From positions 1 through 20,148 of the forward strand of contig URCY01000036.1 in the NCBI GenBank assembly GCA_900546415.1: a DNA stretch of 20,148 nucleotides, in the 5' to 3' direction. The position numbers were made by a program, and so were the translations under genes. Shown piece after piece: positions 6,238 through 14,400 of this stretch. Numbering within the stretch: the stretch's first letter is position 1; the number at the start of each line of letters is the position of its first letter. Origin of the DNA: an uncultured Eubacteriales bacterium. Its GTDB lineage: Bacteria; Bacillota; Clostridia; Oscillospirales; Oscillospiraceae. The notes under the pieces are model-generated. The model searched no databases. It was not told the DNA's origin and saw nothing but the letters and a program-made list of their open reading frames with translations.

Positions 6238-8325
6238 TTATTGCTCCGGCTCAGGCAGCAGGTTGGTCATGCTGCGCAGGCTGATGCCGAGCGTCGACAT
6301 ATTATGCAGCAGCGCCGAGGTCGTCGGCTGAATGATGCCCGCAACGCCGCAGCCGATCAGCATACAGTTGAAGCTGACGATGAAGCGGTAGTTGCGGTGG
6401 ATGCGGCGCATCAGCGCCTGACTGAGCCGCCGCAGCGTCACCAGCTCGTTGAGATCCTCCGACGCGATTGTTACATCCGCGATCTCCCGCGCGATAGCCG
6501 CGCCAGTGTTGATCGCGATGCCGACATCGGCCTCGGAGAGTGCGGGCGTGTCGTTCACGCCGTCGCCGATCATCATGACGCAATGCCCCGCCCTCCGCGC
6601 CTGACGGATATAGGCTGCCTTGTCCTCCGGGAGCACCTCGGCGTGATATTCATCGACGCCAACGGCGCGCGCGACGGACGCAGCGGTCTTTTCGTTGTCG
6701 CCGGTCATCATCACGACCTTGCGGATGCCGCAGGCATGGAGCGCGCGGATCGCGTCGGCCGCCTCAGCACGCAGCGGATCGGAGATGCAGATCACTGCCG
6801 CCAGAACGCCGGAAATCGCCAGATAGAGATGCGAGCATTCGCCGTCGAGCGACACAAACGCCGCCTCTTCCCCCTCAGGGATGCGGCAGCCCTCGTCCTC
6901 GAAGACGAAATGATAGCTGCCGATGACGACCTTATGTCCCTCGACCGCGCTGGAAATGCCGTGCGCCACGACGTATTCCACGCTGGAATGATATTCCTCG
7001 TGGTTCAGGCCGCGCCGCCTGGCCTCCTCGACCACGGCGTTGGCCAACGAATGCGGATAGTGCTCCTCGAGACACGCGGCCAGACGCAGCATGTCGTTCT
7101 CGGTTCTCCCGCCGAAGGTCACGATCTGCGCCACACTCGGCTGGGCATAGGTGAGCGTGCCGGTCTTGTCAAAGACGACGGTATCCGCCCCCGCGATCGC
7201 CTCAAGGAAGCGGCCGCCCTTGACCGACGCATGGTGCTGACTGCTCTCGCGCATGGCCGAAAGCACGGTGATCGGCATGGAGAGCTTGAGCGCGCAGGAG
7301 AAGTCCACCATCAGCACGGCGAGCATTTTCGTCACGTTACGAGTTAGTAGGTAGGTCAGGACCGTTCCGCTGAGCGTATAAGGCACAAGGCGGTCGGCCA
7401 GATGGGACGCCTTATCCTCCGTGGTGGATTTCAGGCGCTCGGACTCCTCGATCATCCGCACGACGCGGTCATAGCGGCCGCCGCCGGAGACCTTATCCAC
7501 CGAGAGGACGCATTCGCCCTCCTCGACGACCGTTCCGGCGTAGACATAGCTGCCGGGCGCCTTGCGCACCGGGAGGCTCTCGCCGGTCATCGACGACTGA
7601 TTGACCGAGGCCTCGCCCTCGACCACCGTGCCGTCGAGCGGGATCATATTCCCCATGCGGACGACGACGCGGTCGCCCTGCCGCACGTCCGTGACGGGCA
7701 CGAGCAGCTCCTGCCCGTCCGTCCTGAGCCAGACACGGTCAACGTTCAGCGACATCGCCCCGGCCAGATCGGCCACGGACTTTTTGTGCGTCCAGTTCTC
7801 GAGCAGCTCGCCGAGCCGCAGCATGAACATGACCGAGCCTGCCGTGTCGAAGTCTCCGCGCACGAGCGAGACCGTCACGGCCGTCGCGTCGAGCACGGCC
7901 ACCGTCAGCTTCCCGCTCAGCAGCGCCTTCAGACCGGCTCGGATATAATGCAGGGAGCGGAACACCGCCAGCGCGGCGCGCACCGGGAACGGCAGGAACA
8001 GCTTGACTGCCATGCGCCGCAGCACCGTGGAGATAAGCTTGTCCTCAAACTCCCGGTTGAGCGCGCGGGAGCTGTGCTCCGGCTTCAGCCCCTGCGCCTG
8101 CGCACGCTCAAAGGAGAACGCGGCAAGCGCACGGAGCACGGGCGCGGCGTCGCGCACATAAAAGACGACGACGTCCCCCGTCCGATCGAAGACCTGCACG
8201 GACGAGATTGTCTCCACCTGGCGCAGGCAACAATCCAGAAGATCGGCCTGCTCCAGCGTCAGCTTCGCCGTGCAAAGATGCACGCGAATTCTTCCGCGTG
8301 ACTGATGCAAAATCTTACACTTCAT
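6238..8325 (-). CDS. P1B-type heavy-metal-translocating ATPase with SCA membrane motif
   Basis: Protein of 695 residues. P-type landmarks are all present: TGES at 247-250, the phosphorylation motif DKTGT at 386-390 (Asp386), TGDN at 541-544 and GDGVND at 587-592. The N-terminal 75 residues look like a degenerate heavy-metal-associated domain (ILHQSRGRIRVHL) without a CxxC metal site. The transmembrane metal motif, normally CPC, reads DFSCALKLSMP (341-351), and the nucleotide-domain HP dipeptide reads HS (425-426, in HYPHSLANAV). The metal therefore cannot be assumed to be copper or zinc; related Gram-positive pumps include manganese exporters, but the substrate is open. It is in an operon with the DUF6110 gene 45 bases upstream. 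Weak ribosome binding site (GGTGA). Confidence 0.9.
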   Translation of the reverse strand: MKCKILHQSRGRIRVHLCTAKLTLEQADLLDCCLRQVETISSVQVFDRTGDVVVFYVRDAAPVLRALAAFSFERAQAQGLKPEHSSRALNREFEDKLISTVLRRMAVKLFLPFPVRAALAVFRSLHYIRAGLKALLSGKLTVAVLDATAVTVSLVRGDFDTAGSVMFMLRLGELLENWTHKKSVADLAGAMSLNVDRVWLRTDGQELLVPVTDVRQGDRVVVRMGNMIPLDGTVVEGEASVNQSSMTGESLPVRKAPGSYVYAGTVVEEGECVLSVDKVSGGGRYDRVVRMIEESERLKSTTEDKASHLADRLVPYTLSGTVLTYLLTRNVTKMLAVLMVDFSCALKLSMPITVLSAMRESSQHHASVKGGRFLEAIAGADTVVFDKTGTLTYAQPSVAQIVTFGGRTENDMLRLAACLEEHYPHSLANAVVEEARRRGLNHEEYHSSVEYVVAHGISSAVEGHKVVIGSYHFVFEDEGCRIPEGEEAAFVSLDGECSHLYLAISGVLAAVICISDPLRAEAADAIRALHACGIRKVVMMTGDNEKTAASVARAVGVDEYHAEVLPEDKAAYIRQARRAGHCVMMIGDGVNDTPALSEADVGIAINTGAAIAREIADVTIASEDLNELVTLRRLSQALMRRIHRNYRFIVSFNCMLIGCGVAGIIQPTTSALLHNMSTLGISLRSMTNLLPEPEQ

Positions 8326-8342
8326 AAAATCACCGAATCCAC

Positions 8343-8361
8343 GCCGCGCCGGATGCGCGGC
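8343..8361 (-). other. Intergenic hairpin between DUF6110 gene and ATPase gene
   Basis: GCCGCGC (minus strand) pairs with GCGCGGC over a 5-base loop, without a U-tract. It lies inside the 45-base gap between the two co-oriented genes. It may stabilise the upstream message or set the ratio between the small protein and the pump. Confidence 0.5.
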
Positions 8362-8370
8362 AGCGCCGTT

Positions 8371-8640
8371 TTATTCCGCCTCCTGCTCTCCGCAGGCGCA
8401 GTCCTCAACGACCTCCTCGGCAGCGGCGCGCTCCTCGTTGATCGTCTTCGCATCGGCCAGAATATCGCCCGCGTTCTCGCGGATCGTGGTGACGGTCGTC
8501 ATAATGTCGTCCTTCGCGCGCAGCGCCGCAGCGGTCGTATGCGCATAGACCCTCTTCGCCTCACGGCTGCTCAGAATCCGGATACCGGCCGTGCCGAACA
8601 GCACGCCGCCTGCAAAAAGTCCCAGTTTTCCCCATTTCAT
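8371..8640 (-). CDS. DUF6110-family small membrane-associated protein
   Basis: Protein of 89 residues. Residues 1-25 (KWGKLGLFAGGVLFGTAGIRIL) form one glycine-rich hydrophobic segment, followed by SSREAKRVYAHTTAAALRAKDD and a long acidic amphipathic helix ending in a DCACGEQEAE tail with a CxC pair. From memory this is the DUF6110 family, resembling YtxH-type small proteins and often found beside P1B ATPases in gut Clostridia; its function is unknown. The ATG at 8640 has AGGAGG 9 bases upstream. It is first in the operon with the ATPase, so an accessory role for the pump (metal hand-over through the CxC tail, or stabilisation) is a reasonable inference but not shown. Confidence 0.8.
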   Translation of the reverse strand: MKWGKLGLFAGGVLFGTAGIRILSSREAKRVYAHTTAAALRAKDDIMTTVTTIRENAGDILADAKTINEERAAAEEVVEDCACGEQEAE

Positions 8641-8677
8641 GGTCGTTTACCTCCTGATATTTCTTTATTGGATCGGC

Positions 8678-8693
8678 GTCGGCTCGCGCCGAC
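8678..8693 (-). other. GNRA-loop hairpin in the DUF6110 leader
   Basis: On the minus strand GTCGGC-GCGA-GCCGAC, a 6-bp stem with a GCGA tetraloop, in the roughly 80-base leader between the promoter and the DUF6110 start. It has no U-tract, so it is not a terminator. It could protect the 5' end of the message. Confidence 0.5.
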
Positions 8694-8727
8694 TTTTCAA
8701 AACCTATCGGTTCCTTCGGACGGCCAC

Positions 8728-8756
8728 AGTATACACCGAATCGGGAAAAATGTCCA
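8728..8756 (-). promoter_or_regulatory. Promoter of the DUF6110-ATPase operon
   Basis: TGGACA (8756-8751), a 17-base spacer and TATACT (8733-8728) on the minus strand. The leader is about 80 bases long. I find no clear metal-regulator operator palindrome overlapping it. Confidence 0.75.
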
Positions 8757-8831
8757 GTCTCTTTCTGCATTATTCGATGTTTTTTTACATGTTATTCAAG
8801 ACTAACTTTTTGCGCGTTTCGACCTCGCACC

Positions 8832-10199
8832 TTACGCGGCGTTTGTCTGCTTTGGCTCGGCGATGTGCAGCCAGCGCAGAGCAAGGCCGATGAGCAGCCC
8901 CAGCGCCGCAGGCAGCAGCCAGCCGACACCAAGATCGTGCAGCGGCAGAATGCGGTTCACGGCGTCGAGCACGGGCTGCAAATGCAGCGCCGCGCGGACA
9001 CCCTCCGGAAGCGCCTTGAGGAAGTCGAAGATCGCCGCCACGGCGGTGCAGGCAGTCACGGAGATATAAACGCGGCGGTCGTGGCCGAACAGGCCGCCAA
9101 ACAGCCCGAGCAGGATCAGCGTGATGGCCAGCGGATACAGCAGCATCAGCACCGGCACGGAGTAGGCGACGATCGAATTCAGGCCGAGGTTTGCAATGAG
9201 GAAGGACGCCGCGCTGAAGATCACCGCCCAGACGCGGTACTTCGGGCCGCGCGGGAACATGGCGCAGAAGGTCTCTCCGCAGCTGACGACCAGGCCGACC
9301 GAGGTTTTCAGGCAGGCAAGCGTCACCGTCGCGGCCAGCAGCCACGCGCCAACCTTTCCGAAATAGTGCTTCGCGATGAGCGCAAGCACCTCGCCGCCGT
9401 TGGCGCATTGCCCGCCCAAGCCCGCGATCTGCGCGCCCGCAAGCGTGACGGCAACATAGATCGCGGCCATGATAAGGCAGCTGAATATGCCGGCCTTGGC
9501 CGTGCAGACCGCGACATGCTCGGGCTTCTCGACTCCGAGCGACCGGATGACGTTGACCACGACGATGCCGAAGGCCAGACAGGCCAGCGCGTCCATGGTG
9601 TTATAGCCGTCCAGAAAGCCCTGCACGAACTGCTTACTGCGATAGGCCTCCGTCGGCTCCATCTGCGAGAGGGAGGCCGCCGGGCGCACGAGCGCCGTCA
9701 CGACCAGCACGGCGAGGAAGAGCAAAAAGGCCGGGGTCAGAATTTTGCCGACATAGGTCAGGATCTTGCCGGGCTTGATCGAAAACGCCAGAACCAGCGC
9801 GAAAAACACCGCCGAGAAGATCAGCAGCGCCAGCCGCTCGTTCACGCCGCTCATAAGACCGGAGACGGCCACGGTGAAGGGCGTCGCCGCGCAGCGCGGG
9901 ATCGCAAAGCACGGGCCGATCGTCAGATAGAGCGCGCAGGTGAAAAACACGCTATAGGGGCGGCTCACCTTGCCGCTCAGCTCCACGAGGCCGTCACTGC
10001 GGCTGATGCCGATCGCCGCGACCCCCATCAGCGGCAGGCCGACGCCCGTGACGATGAATCCTAAGATAGCACCCCAGACGTTCCGTCCGGCCTGCCAGCC
10101 CATATAGACCGGGAAGATCAGATTCCCGGCGCCGAAGAACATGCCGAACAGCATGATCGCCACGGCGAGATATTCCCGCGCGTTCAGTTTTTTCCGCAT
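8832..10199 (-). CDS. brnQ: Branched-chain amino acid:cation symporter BrnQ/LivCS family
   Basis: Integral membrane protein of 455 residues with about twelve hydrophobic segments, typical for the LIVCS family. Diagnostic stretches are AIMLFGMFFGAGNLIFPVYMG near residues 14-34, the LTIGPCFAIPRCAATPFTVA region near 90-115, and GFLDGYNTMDALACLAFGIVVV near 213-234. The carrier imports leucine, isoleucine and valine with Na+ or H+. The ATG at 10199 is preceded by GGGAG with 8 bases spacing; the open frame continues 14 codons upstream but without a better site. It is a single-gene unit with its own strong promoter. I see no T-box or other leader structure, and no clear terminator after the stop. 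Confidence 0.94.
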   Translation of the reverse strand: MRKKLNAREYLAVAIMLFGMFFGAGNLIFPVYMGWQAGRNVWGAILGFIVTGVGLPLMGVAAIGISRSDGLVELSGKVSRPYSVFFTCALYLTIGPCFAIPRCAATPFTVAVSGLMSGVNERLALLIFSAVFFALVLAFSIKPGKILTYVGKILTPAFLLFLAVLVVTALVRPAASLSQMEPTEAYRSKQFVQGFLDGYNTMDALACLAFGIVVVNVIRSLGVEKPEHVAVCTAKAGIFSCLIMAAIYVAVTLAGAQIAGLGGQCANGGEVLALIAKHYFGKVGAWLLAATVTLACLKTSVGLVVSCGETFCAMFPRGPKYRVWAVIFSAASFLIANLGLNSIVAYSVPVLMLLYPLAITLILLGLFGGLFGHDRRVYISVTACTAVAAIFDFLKALPEGVRAALHLQPVLDAVNRILPLHDLGVGWLLPAALGLLIGLALRWLHIAEPKQTNAA

Positions 10200-10256
10200 T
10201 TGGTTCGCTCCCTTTTCTCTCGTTGAAATTTTATTCTGCAAGCATGAATATTTATG

Positions 10257-10285
10257 AGTATATCATAGGAGCCGCCCCCTGTCAA
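10257..10285 (-). promoter_or_regulatory. Consensus promoter of brnQ
   Basis: TTGACA (10285-10280), a 17-base spacer and TATACT (10262-10257) on the minus strand, about 50 bases before the start codon. Just upstream, TTGAGCA (10294-10300) and TGCTCAA (10329-10335) form an inverted repeat that could be a regulator site. Confidence 0.8.
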
Positions 10286-10420
10286 TGTGTTTTTTGAGCA
10301 GTTTTTCGGCTTTTTGCATTTTCTCCCGTGCTCAAATTGTTTATATGCTACAGAATTTTCTTCTTCCGATCGGCGAAGCGTTTTTCATACTGCATAACCG
10401 GTCGTTTTTTTCATTCCCCC

Positions 10421-10449
10421 TTGCAAATTCTCGCGAAAAGGCGTATACT
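10421..10449 (+). promoter_or_regulatory. Promoter of the yedF-DUF3343 operon
   Basis: TTGCAA (10421-10426), a 17-base spacer and TATACT (10444-10449). The leader of about 50 bases ends with AGGAGG, 9 bases before the yedF ATG at 10507. It is divergent from the brnQ promoter about 135 bases away. Confidence 0.8.
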
Positions 10450-10506
10450 TTATAAAAGAATAAGGCGCGCCATTTCGGTGTCCCGGAATACAGGAGGAAT
10501 TTCATC

Positions 10507-11115
10507 ATGATCTCTGTCAATGCGCTCGGCGATGCCTGCCCGCTGCCCGTCGTGAAAACGATCGATGCGATCAAATCGCTCAACGGCGCGGCCGGTACGG
10601 TGGAGGTGCTCGTCGACAACGACACCGCCGTGCAGAATCTCAAGCGTCTGGCCGGCTCGAAGGGCTATGCGATCGCCGTGGAGCAGCAGGGCGAGAAGCG
10701 CTACCGCGCCGTGCTCACCGTGGGCGAGCAGGCTGAGCAGCCGGAGCTTCCGGCGGAATGCTGCCCCGTCCCGGCCGGAAAAAAAGCCGTCGTGGTGATC
10801 TCGTCCGACCGGATGGGCGACGGCGACGAGGTGCTCGGCAAGACCCTGCTCAAGGGCTTCCTGTTCGCCCTGCGGCAGCAGGACACTCTGCCGAAAACGA
10901 TCCTCTTTTATAACCGCGGCGCGTTCGTCTCGACGGAAGGCTCGGCATCCGTCGAGGATCTGAAGGACATGGAGGCGCGCGGCGTCGAGATTTTGACCTG
11001 CGGCACCTGCCTGAATTATTACGGTTTGACCGAGAAGCTGACCGTCGGCGGCGTGACGAATATGTATTCCATCGTAGAGGCCATGACCGGCGCCGATCGG
11101 ATCGTCAAGCCGTGA
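10507..11115 (+). CDS. yedF: YedF-type sulfurtransferase-like selenium metabolism protein
   Basis: Protein of 202 residues made of two parts. Residues 1-75 are a TusA/SirA-like domain with the conserved CPLP motif (Cys11-Pro12). Residues about 95-202 are a DsrE-like domain with a TCGTC pair near 165-169. This fusion is the Clostridial YedF (TIGR03527 type), which is linked by genome context to selenium utilisation, probably as a carrier of persulfide or selenide. The biochemical role is not established. AGGAGG sits 9 bases before the ATG. The last bases overlap the start of the DUF3343 gene. No selD or selA gene is in view, so use of selenium by this organism cannot be judged here. Confidence 0.9.
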   Translation: MISVNALGDACPLPVVKTIDAIKSLNGAAGTVEVLVDNDTAVQNLKRLAGSKGYAIAVEQQGEKRYRAVLTVGEQAEQPELPAECCPVPAGKKAVVVISSDRMGDGDEVLGKTLLKGFLFALRQQDTLPKTILFYNRGAFVSTEGSASVEDLKDMEARGVEILTCGTCLNYYGLTEKLTVGGVTNMYSIVEAMTGADRIVKP

Positions 11116-11351
11116 GACGGGCGCGCAGGCCCTCGCTGATTCTCTCCTTCTCCACCACCGCCTCGGCTCTGCAGGCCGAGCAGCACCTCACGGCGCAGGG
11201 CTGTCCGGGGCGGCTGATCCCGCTCCCGGCGGAGATCCGCGCGGGCTGCGGGCTGGCATGGCTGGCCGAGCCGCAGCAGCGCGAGGCGCTCTGCGCCGAG
11301 CTGGAGCGCGCCGGAATTGCATACGACGGCTGCACGATCCTTGAATTTTAA
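11112..11351 (+). CDS. DUF3343 protein, putative Se/S carrier-like
   Basis: Protein of 79 residues. It has the DUF3343 pattern: LILSFSTTASALQAEQHL at the N-terminus and IPLPAEIRAGCGLAW around residues 36-50, with conserved Cys46 and a second Cys31. The family is described as putative Se/S carrier-like and commonly sits next to yedF. The start is GTG at 11112, overlapping the yedF stop in a GTGA arrangement, so translation is coupled. A 10-residue basic N-terminal stretch (RRARR) is slightly longer than usual. It ends in a tandem of two strong hairpins. Confidence 0.85.
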   Translation: MRRARRPSLILSFSTTASALQAEQHLTAQGCPGRLIPLPAEIRAGCGLAWLAEPQQREALCAELERAGIAYDGCTILEF

Positions 11352-11362
11352 TCCTTTCAGCA

Positions 11363-11403
11363 AGAACCGCACGGCGTGCCGGATCGGCGCGCCGTGCGGT
11401 TCT
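11363..11403 (+). terminator. Long hairpin after the DUF3343 gene
   Basis: AGAACCGCACGGCG pairs with CGCCGTGCGGTTCT, a 14-bp perfect stem with a partly self-paired loop. It starts 11 bases after the stop. The following bases (GCGTTTCC) are only weakly U-rich. Confidence 0.75.
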
Positions 11404-11410
11404 GCGTTTC

Positions 11411-11457
11411 CGCGCTGCCCGGTGGATAATTCTGTCGGGCAGCGCGGGATTTCTTTT
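11411..11457 (+). terminator. Second terminator hairpin, convergent intergenic region
   Basis: CGCGCTGCCCG (11411-11421) pairs with CGGGCAGCGCG (11436-11446), followed by TTTCTTTT. It ends plus-strand transcription from yedF, right at the stop codon of the convergent BspA-like gene. Confidence 0.75.
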
Positions 11458-14400
11458 ATTTCACAACCTTTTCGATATAGCGCATAAGGATCGTCGCGAC
11501 CTGCGCGCGCGTGGCGAAGCCCTGCGGGTCGAGGTAGTCGACGCCGCCCTCCTTCGTGCCGCCGATGATACCCATGGCGTTGCACCAGCTCAGGGCGTCG
11601 ACCGCGTAGGAGCTGACCTGATTCCGGTCGGGGAAGGCCGCAAGGTTTCCGCGCGCGCTCGTGTCGATGCCGACGCCGTTGGCATAGCGATAGAGGATCG
11701 CCGCCATCTGCTCGCGCGTCACGTTTCCGTCCGGCTCGAACATCCCGTGGCCGACGCCGTTGACCACGCCGTATTTCGCCGCCCATGCGACGGCCTGCGT
11801 GTACCACTGGTTCGGCTTCACGTCGACGAAGGTGTTCGTCCCCTCCGCCGGGCTTCCGGCGTAGCGCCAGAGCACCGTGACGAGCATGGCGCGCGTCATG
11901 CTGCTCTCCGGCTCAAACATGCCGTTGCCGACGCCGTTCATCAGGCCGTGCGCAATGGCGTAGTCGACGCCCTCGTGGTACCAGCGCCCGGTGTCCACGT
12001 CGTGATAGGGCTTGCTCGGGCAGGCGTCTCCGCCGTCGCAGGTGCCCTCGACGTTCCCGCAGCGCGAGCAGACGCCGTTGACGTAGTTGTGGCCGAGCGC
12101 GGCGGTATAGCCGTCGCGGTAGCTCTCGCCGCAGGCGCAGAAGTGCTCGGTGTAGCCCGCTTTGATGCAGGTCGGATAGACGGTGTCGGTGCGGTAGGTA
12201 TAGTCGTGGACGTGCCCGCTTCCGCCGTCGGTCTCATACCACTTCAGCTCGCATCGGCGGCAGTAATGGCGAATCATGCCGTAATACGCAGAATACTCGT
12301 ATTCCTCCGTAGCGACGACCTCGTCGTGCCCGAGCGCGGGGGTCTGCGTCGGCTGGGTGAGGGTCAGACCGCAGAAGGCGCAGTGCGTGCCGCCGGTATA
12401 GCCCGGACGGGTGCAAGTGGCCTCGATCGTGTCGTTGGCGACGGGCTTATGCGCGACGGGTGCGGTATTCGCCGACGCGGTCACGGCGCCGCAGACGGCG
12501 CAGACCGTGCGCGTGAAGCCCCCGGTGCAGCAGGTCGGCGCGACCGTTTCCGTCACGAGCTGATGCGCGGTGCAGGGAGCTGTTTCAAAGGCAATCTCAT
12601 TGTTCACGGCGTAGGTCTGCGCAGCCGTCCCCGCCGTGCCGCGGATGACGAAGCCGTCGATCGTCTTGCTTCCGCCGAGGAAATCGTCCGGGTCGACCGG
12701 ACGCCAGCCGAGTGCCTGCGGACCGATGTAGATGACGCTCGCGGGGACGGTGACGCCCTTGCCCTCACCGTAGGAGAAGAACGCGCCCTCATCCAGCGCA
12801 CGCAGACCCTCGTTCAGATGAATTGCCTTGAGATGCGCCGCAGAGAAGGCGTTGCTGCCGACAAAGCGCACGGAATCCGGCAGGACGATGCTCTCGCAGG
12901 CACTGTTGTTGAACGCCTCCCTGCCGATGTACTGCACGCCGCCGAGGTCGATGAACTTCATATTCTTCGCACCGGCGAAGGCGTAGTCATCCACATATTT
13001 GCAGCTCTGCGGGAGGATCAGCCCCGCGAGATTCGGCTGGTCGAAGGTGGGGTTCAGCTCTATCTGACCCGCGAGGAACTCATAGGTGACGGAAACCGTA
13101 CCGTCCCTGAGGCTCAGGACGGTGCCCTCCGCCATCGAGCCCTTGTAGGCATAGGCGGCCTTGCCGAAATAAACCACGCCGTTCGGCTGATCGTGGAACC
13201 AGCCGCAGTTCTGGAAGGCCCAAGAACCGACGTGGGTCACGTTCTTTTCCAGCTCGCCGAAATCCGTCAGCACGGCGCAGCCGGAGAAGCAGCCATCTCC
13301 GATCTGGCGGACATTCCTGCCGCCCTTGACGGAGCGCAGACGGGCGCAGCCGCTGAACACACCGTCGCCGAGCGCAATGAGCGAATCCGGCAGCGTCACG
13401 CTCTCGAGCGCAACGCAGTCGCTGAGCGCGCCGCCCGTCAGAATGCGGACGTTCTTCAGGTCGATCGACTTGAGGTTGGAGTTGCCGTCCTTGTTGTTGG
13501 AGCGATAGGGGTCGCCGTTGGAGATCATGCCGCGCACCTCGAGCACGTCGTCGGGCAGAACCACGTGCGCCGTCCTGCCGACGCTAAGGCCCTTCAGCGT
13601 CGTATTGCCCTTCGGGATGGTCAGATTCTTGATCTGGTAACAGCCGGAAAAGCAGCTCTCCTCCAGAACCGCCGTCGTCGGCAGCTTGAGGTCGGTCAGA
13701 TGGGCAAATTTGCGGAGATTGATGTAATGGACGCTCTCCGGAACGGTAAGCTTGGCGATGCTGCCGCCGCCTGCCGTGATGCTGAGCGATTCCAGCCCGT
13801 CGGGCAGGATCAGCTCGTTCACGCCTTCCAGATCGTCGTAGTCACTGATCAGCACCGTCTTTGTGCCGGGACGGACGGTCAGCTTGGAGGGGTATTTTTT
13901 CCCCTTGCAGCCGAGGAACACGCTGCCGCAGTATAGCTCCGTGCCGTCGGCAAGCCTCTCATACCACTTCGAGGTATAGATGCTGGAGTCTTCCATATCG
14001 GTCAGCGACTTGGGGAAGGTGAAGCGCTCGATATTCTCGCAGTCGTAAAACGCCCGCTCCTCCAGCGTGGTCAGCCCCTCGGGCAGGACAAGGCTCGTCA
14101 GCCCCTCACAGTCGTTGAAGCCGCCCTCGCCGATGACCTTCAGCCCCTTGTTCAGCTTGACGGAGGTCATGCCGGTGCAGTCGCAGAAGGCGTTGTTGTC
14201 AATGCGCTCAACGCTGCCGGGGATGTCCACGGAGGTCAGGGAGGCGCACTCATAGAACGCCGACGCGCCGATCAGCTTGACGCTCGACGGGATGGTCACG
14301 CCGGTGATGTCCGACCGCCAGAACGCCGACGCGCCGATGACCTTCACGGTGTCAGGGATGACGGGCGTCTTGCTCGTGCCCCTGTAGTCCAAGAGCTGCC

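Noticed and set aside
6217..7347. A 376-codon plus-strand frame opposite the P1B ATPase
   Set aside because: Low-complexity His/Arg/Asp-rich shadow; all ATPase motifs read on the minus strand.
10200..10260. T-box or other leader riboswitch before brnQ
   Set aside because: The leader is only about 50 bases, with no T-box sequence and no terminator hairpin.
11747..13936. A 729-codon open frame on the plus strand opposite the BspA-like gene
   Set aside because: It is the antisense shadow of a GC-rich repetitive gene. The translation is rich in Arg/Val/Asp with no domain, signal peptide or ribosome binding site, while the minus strand has a clear signal peptide, repeats and SLH domains.
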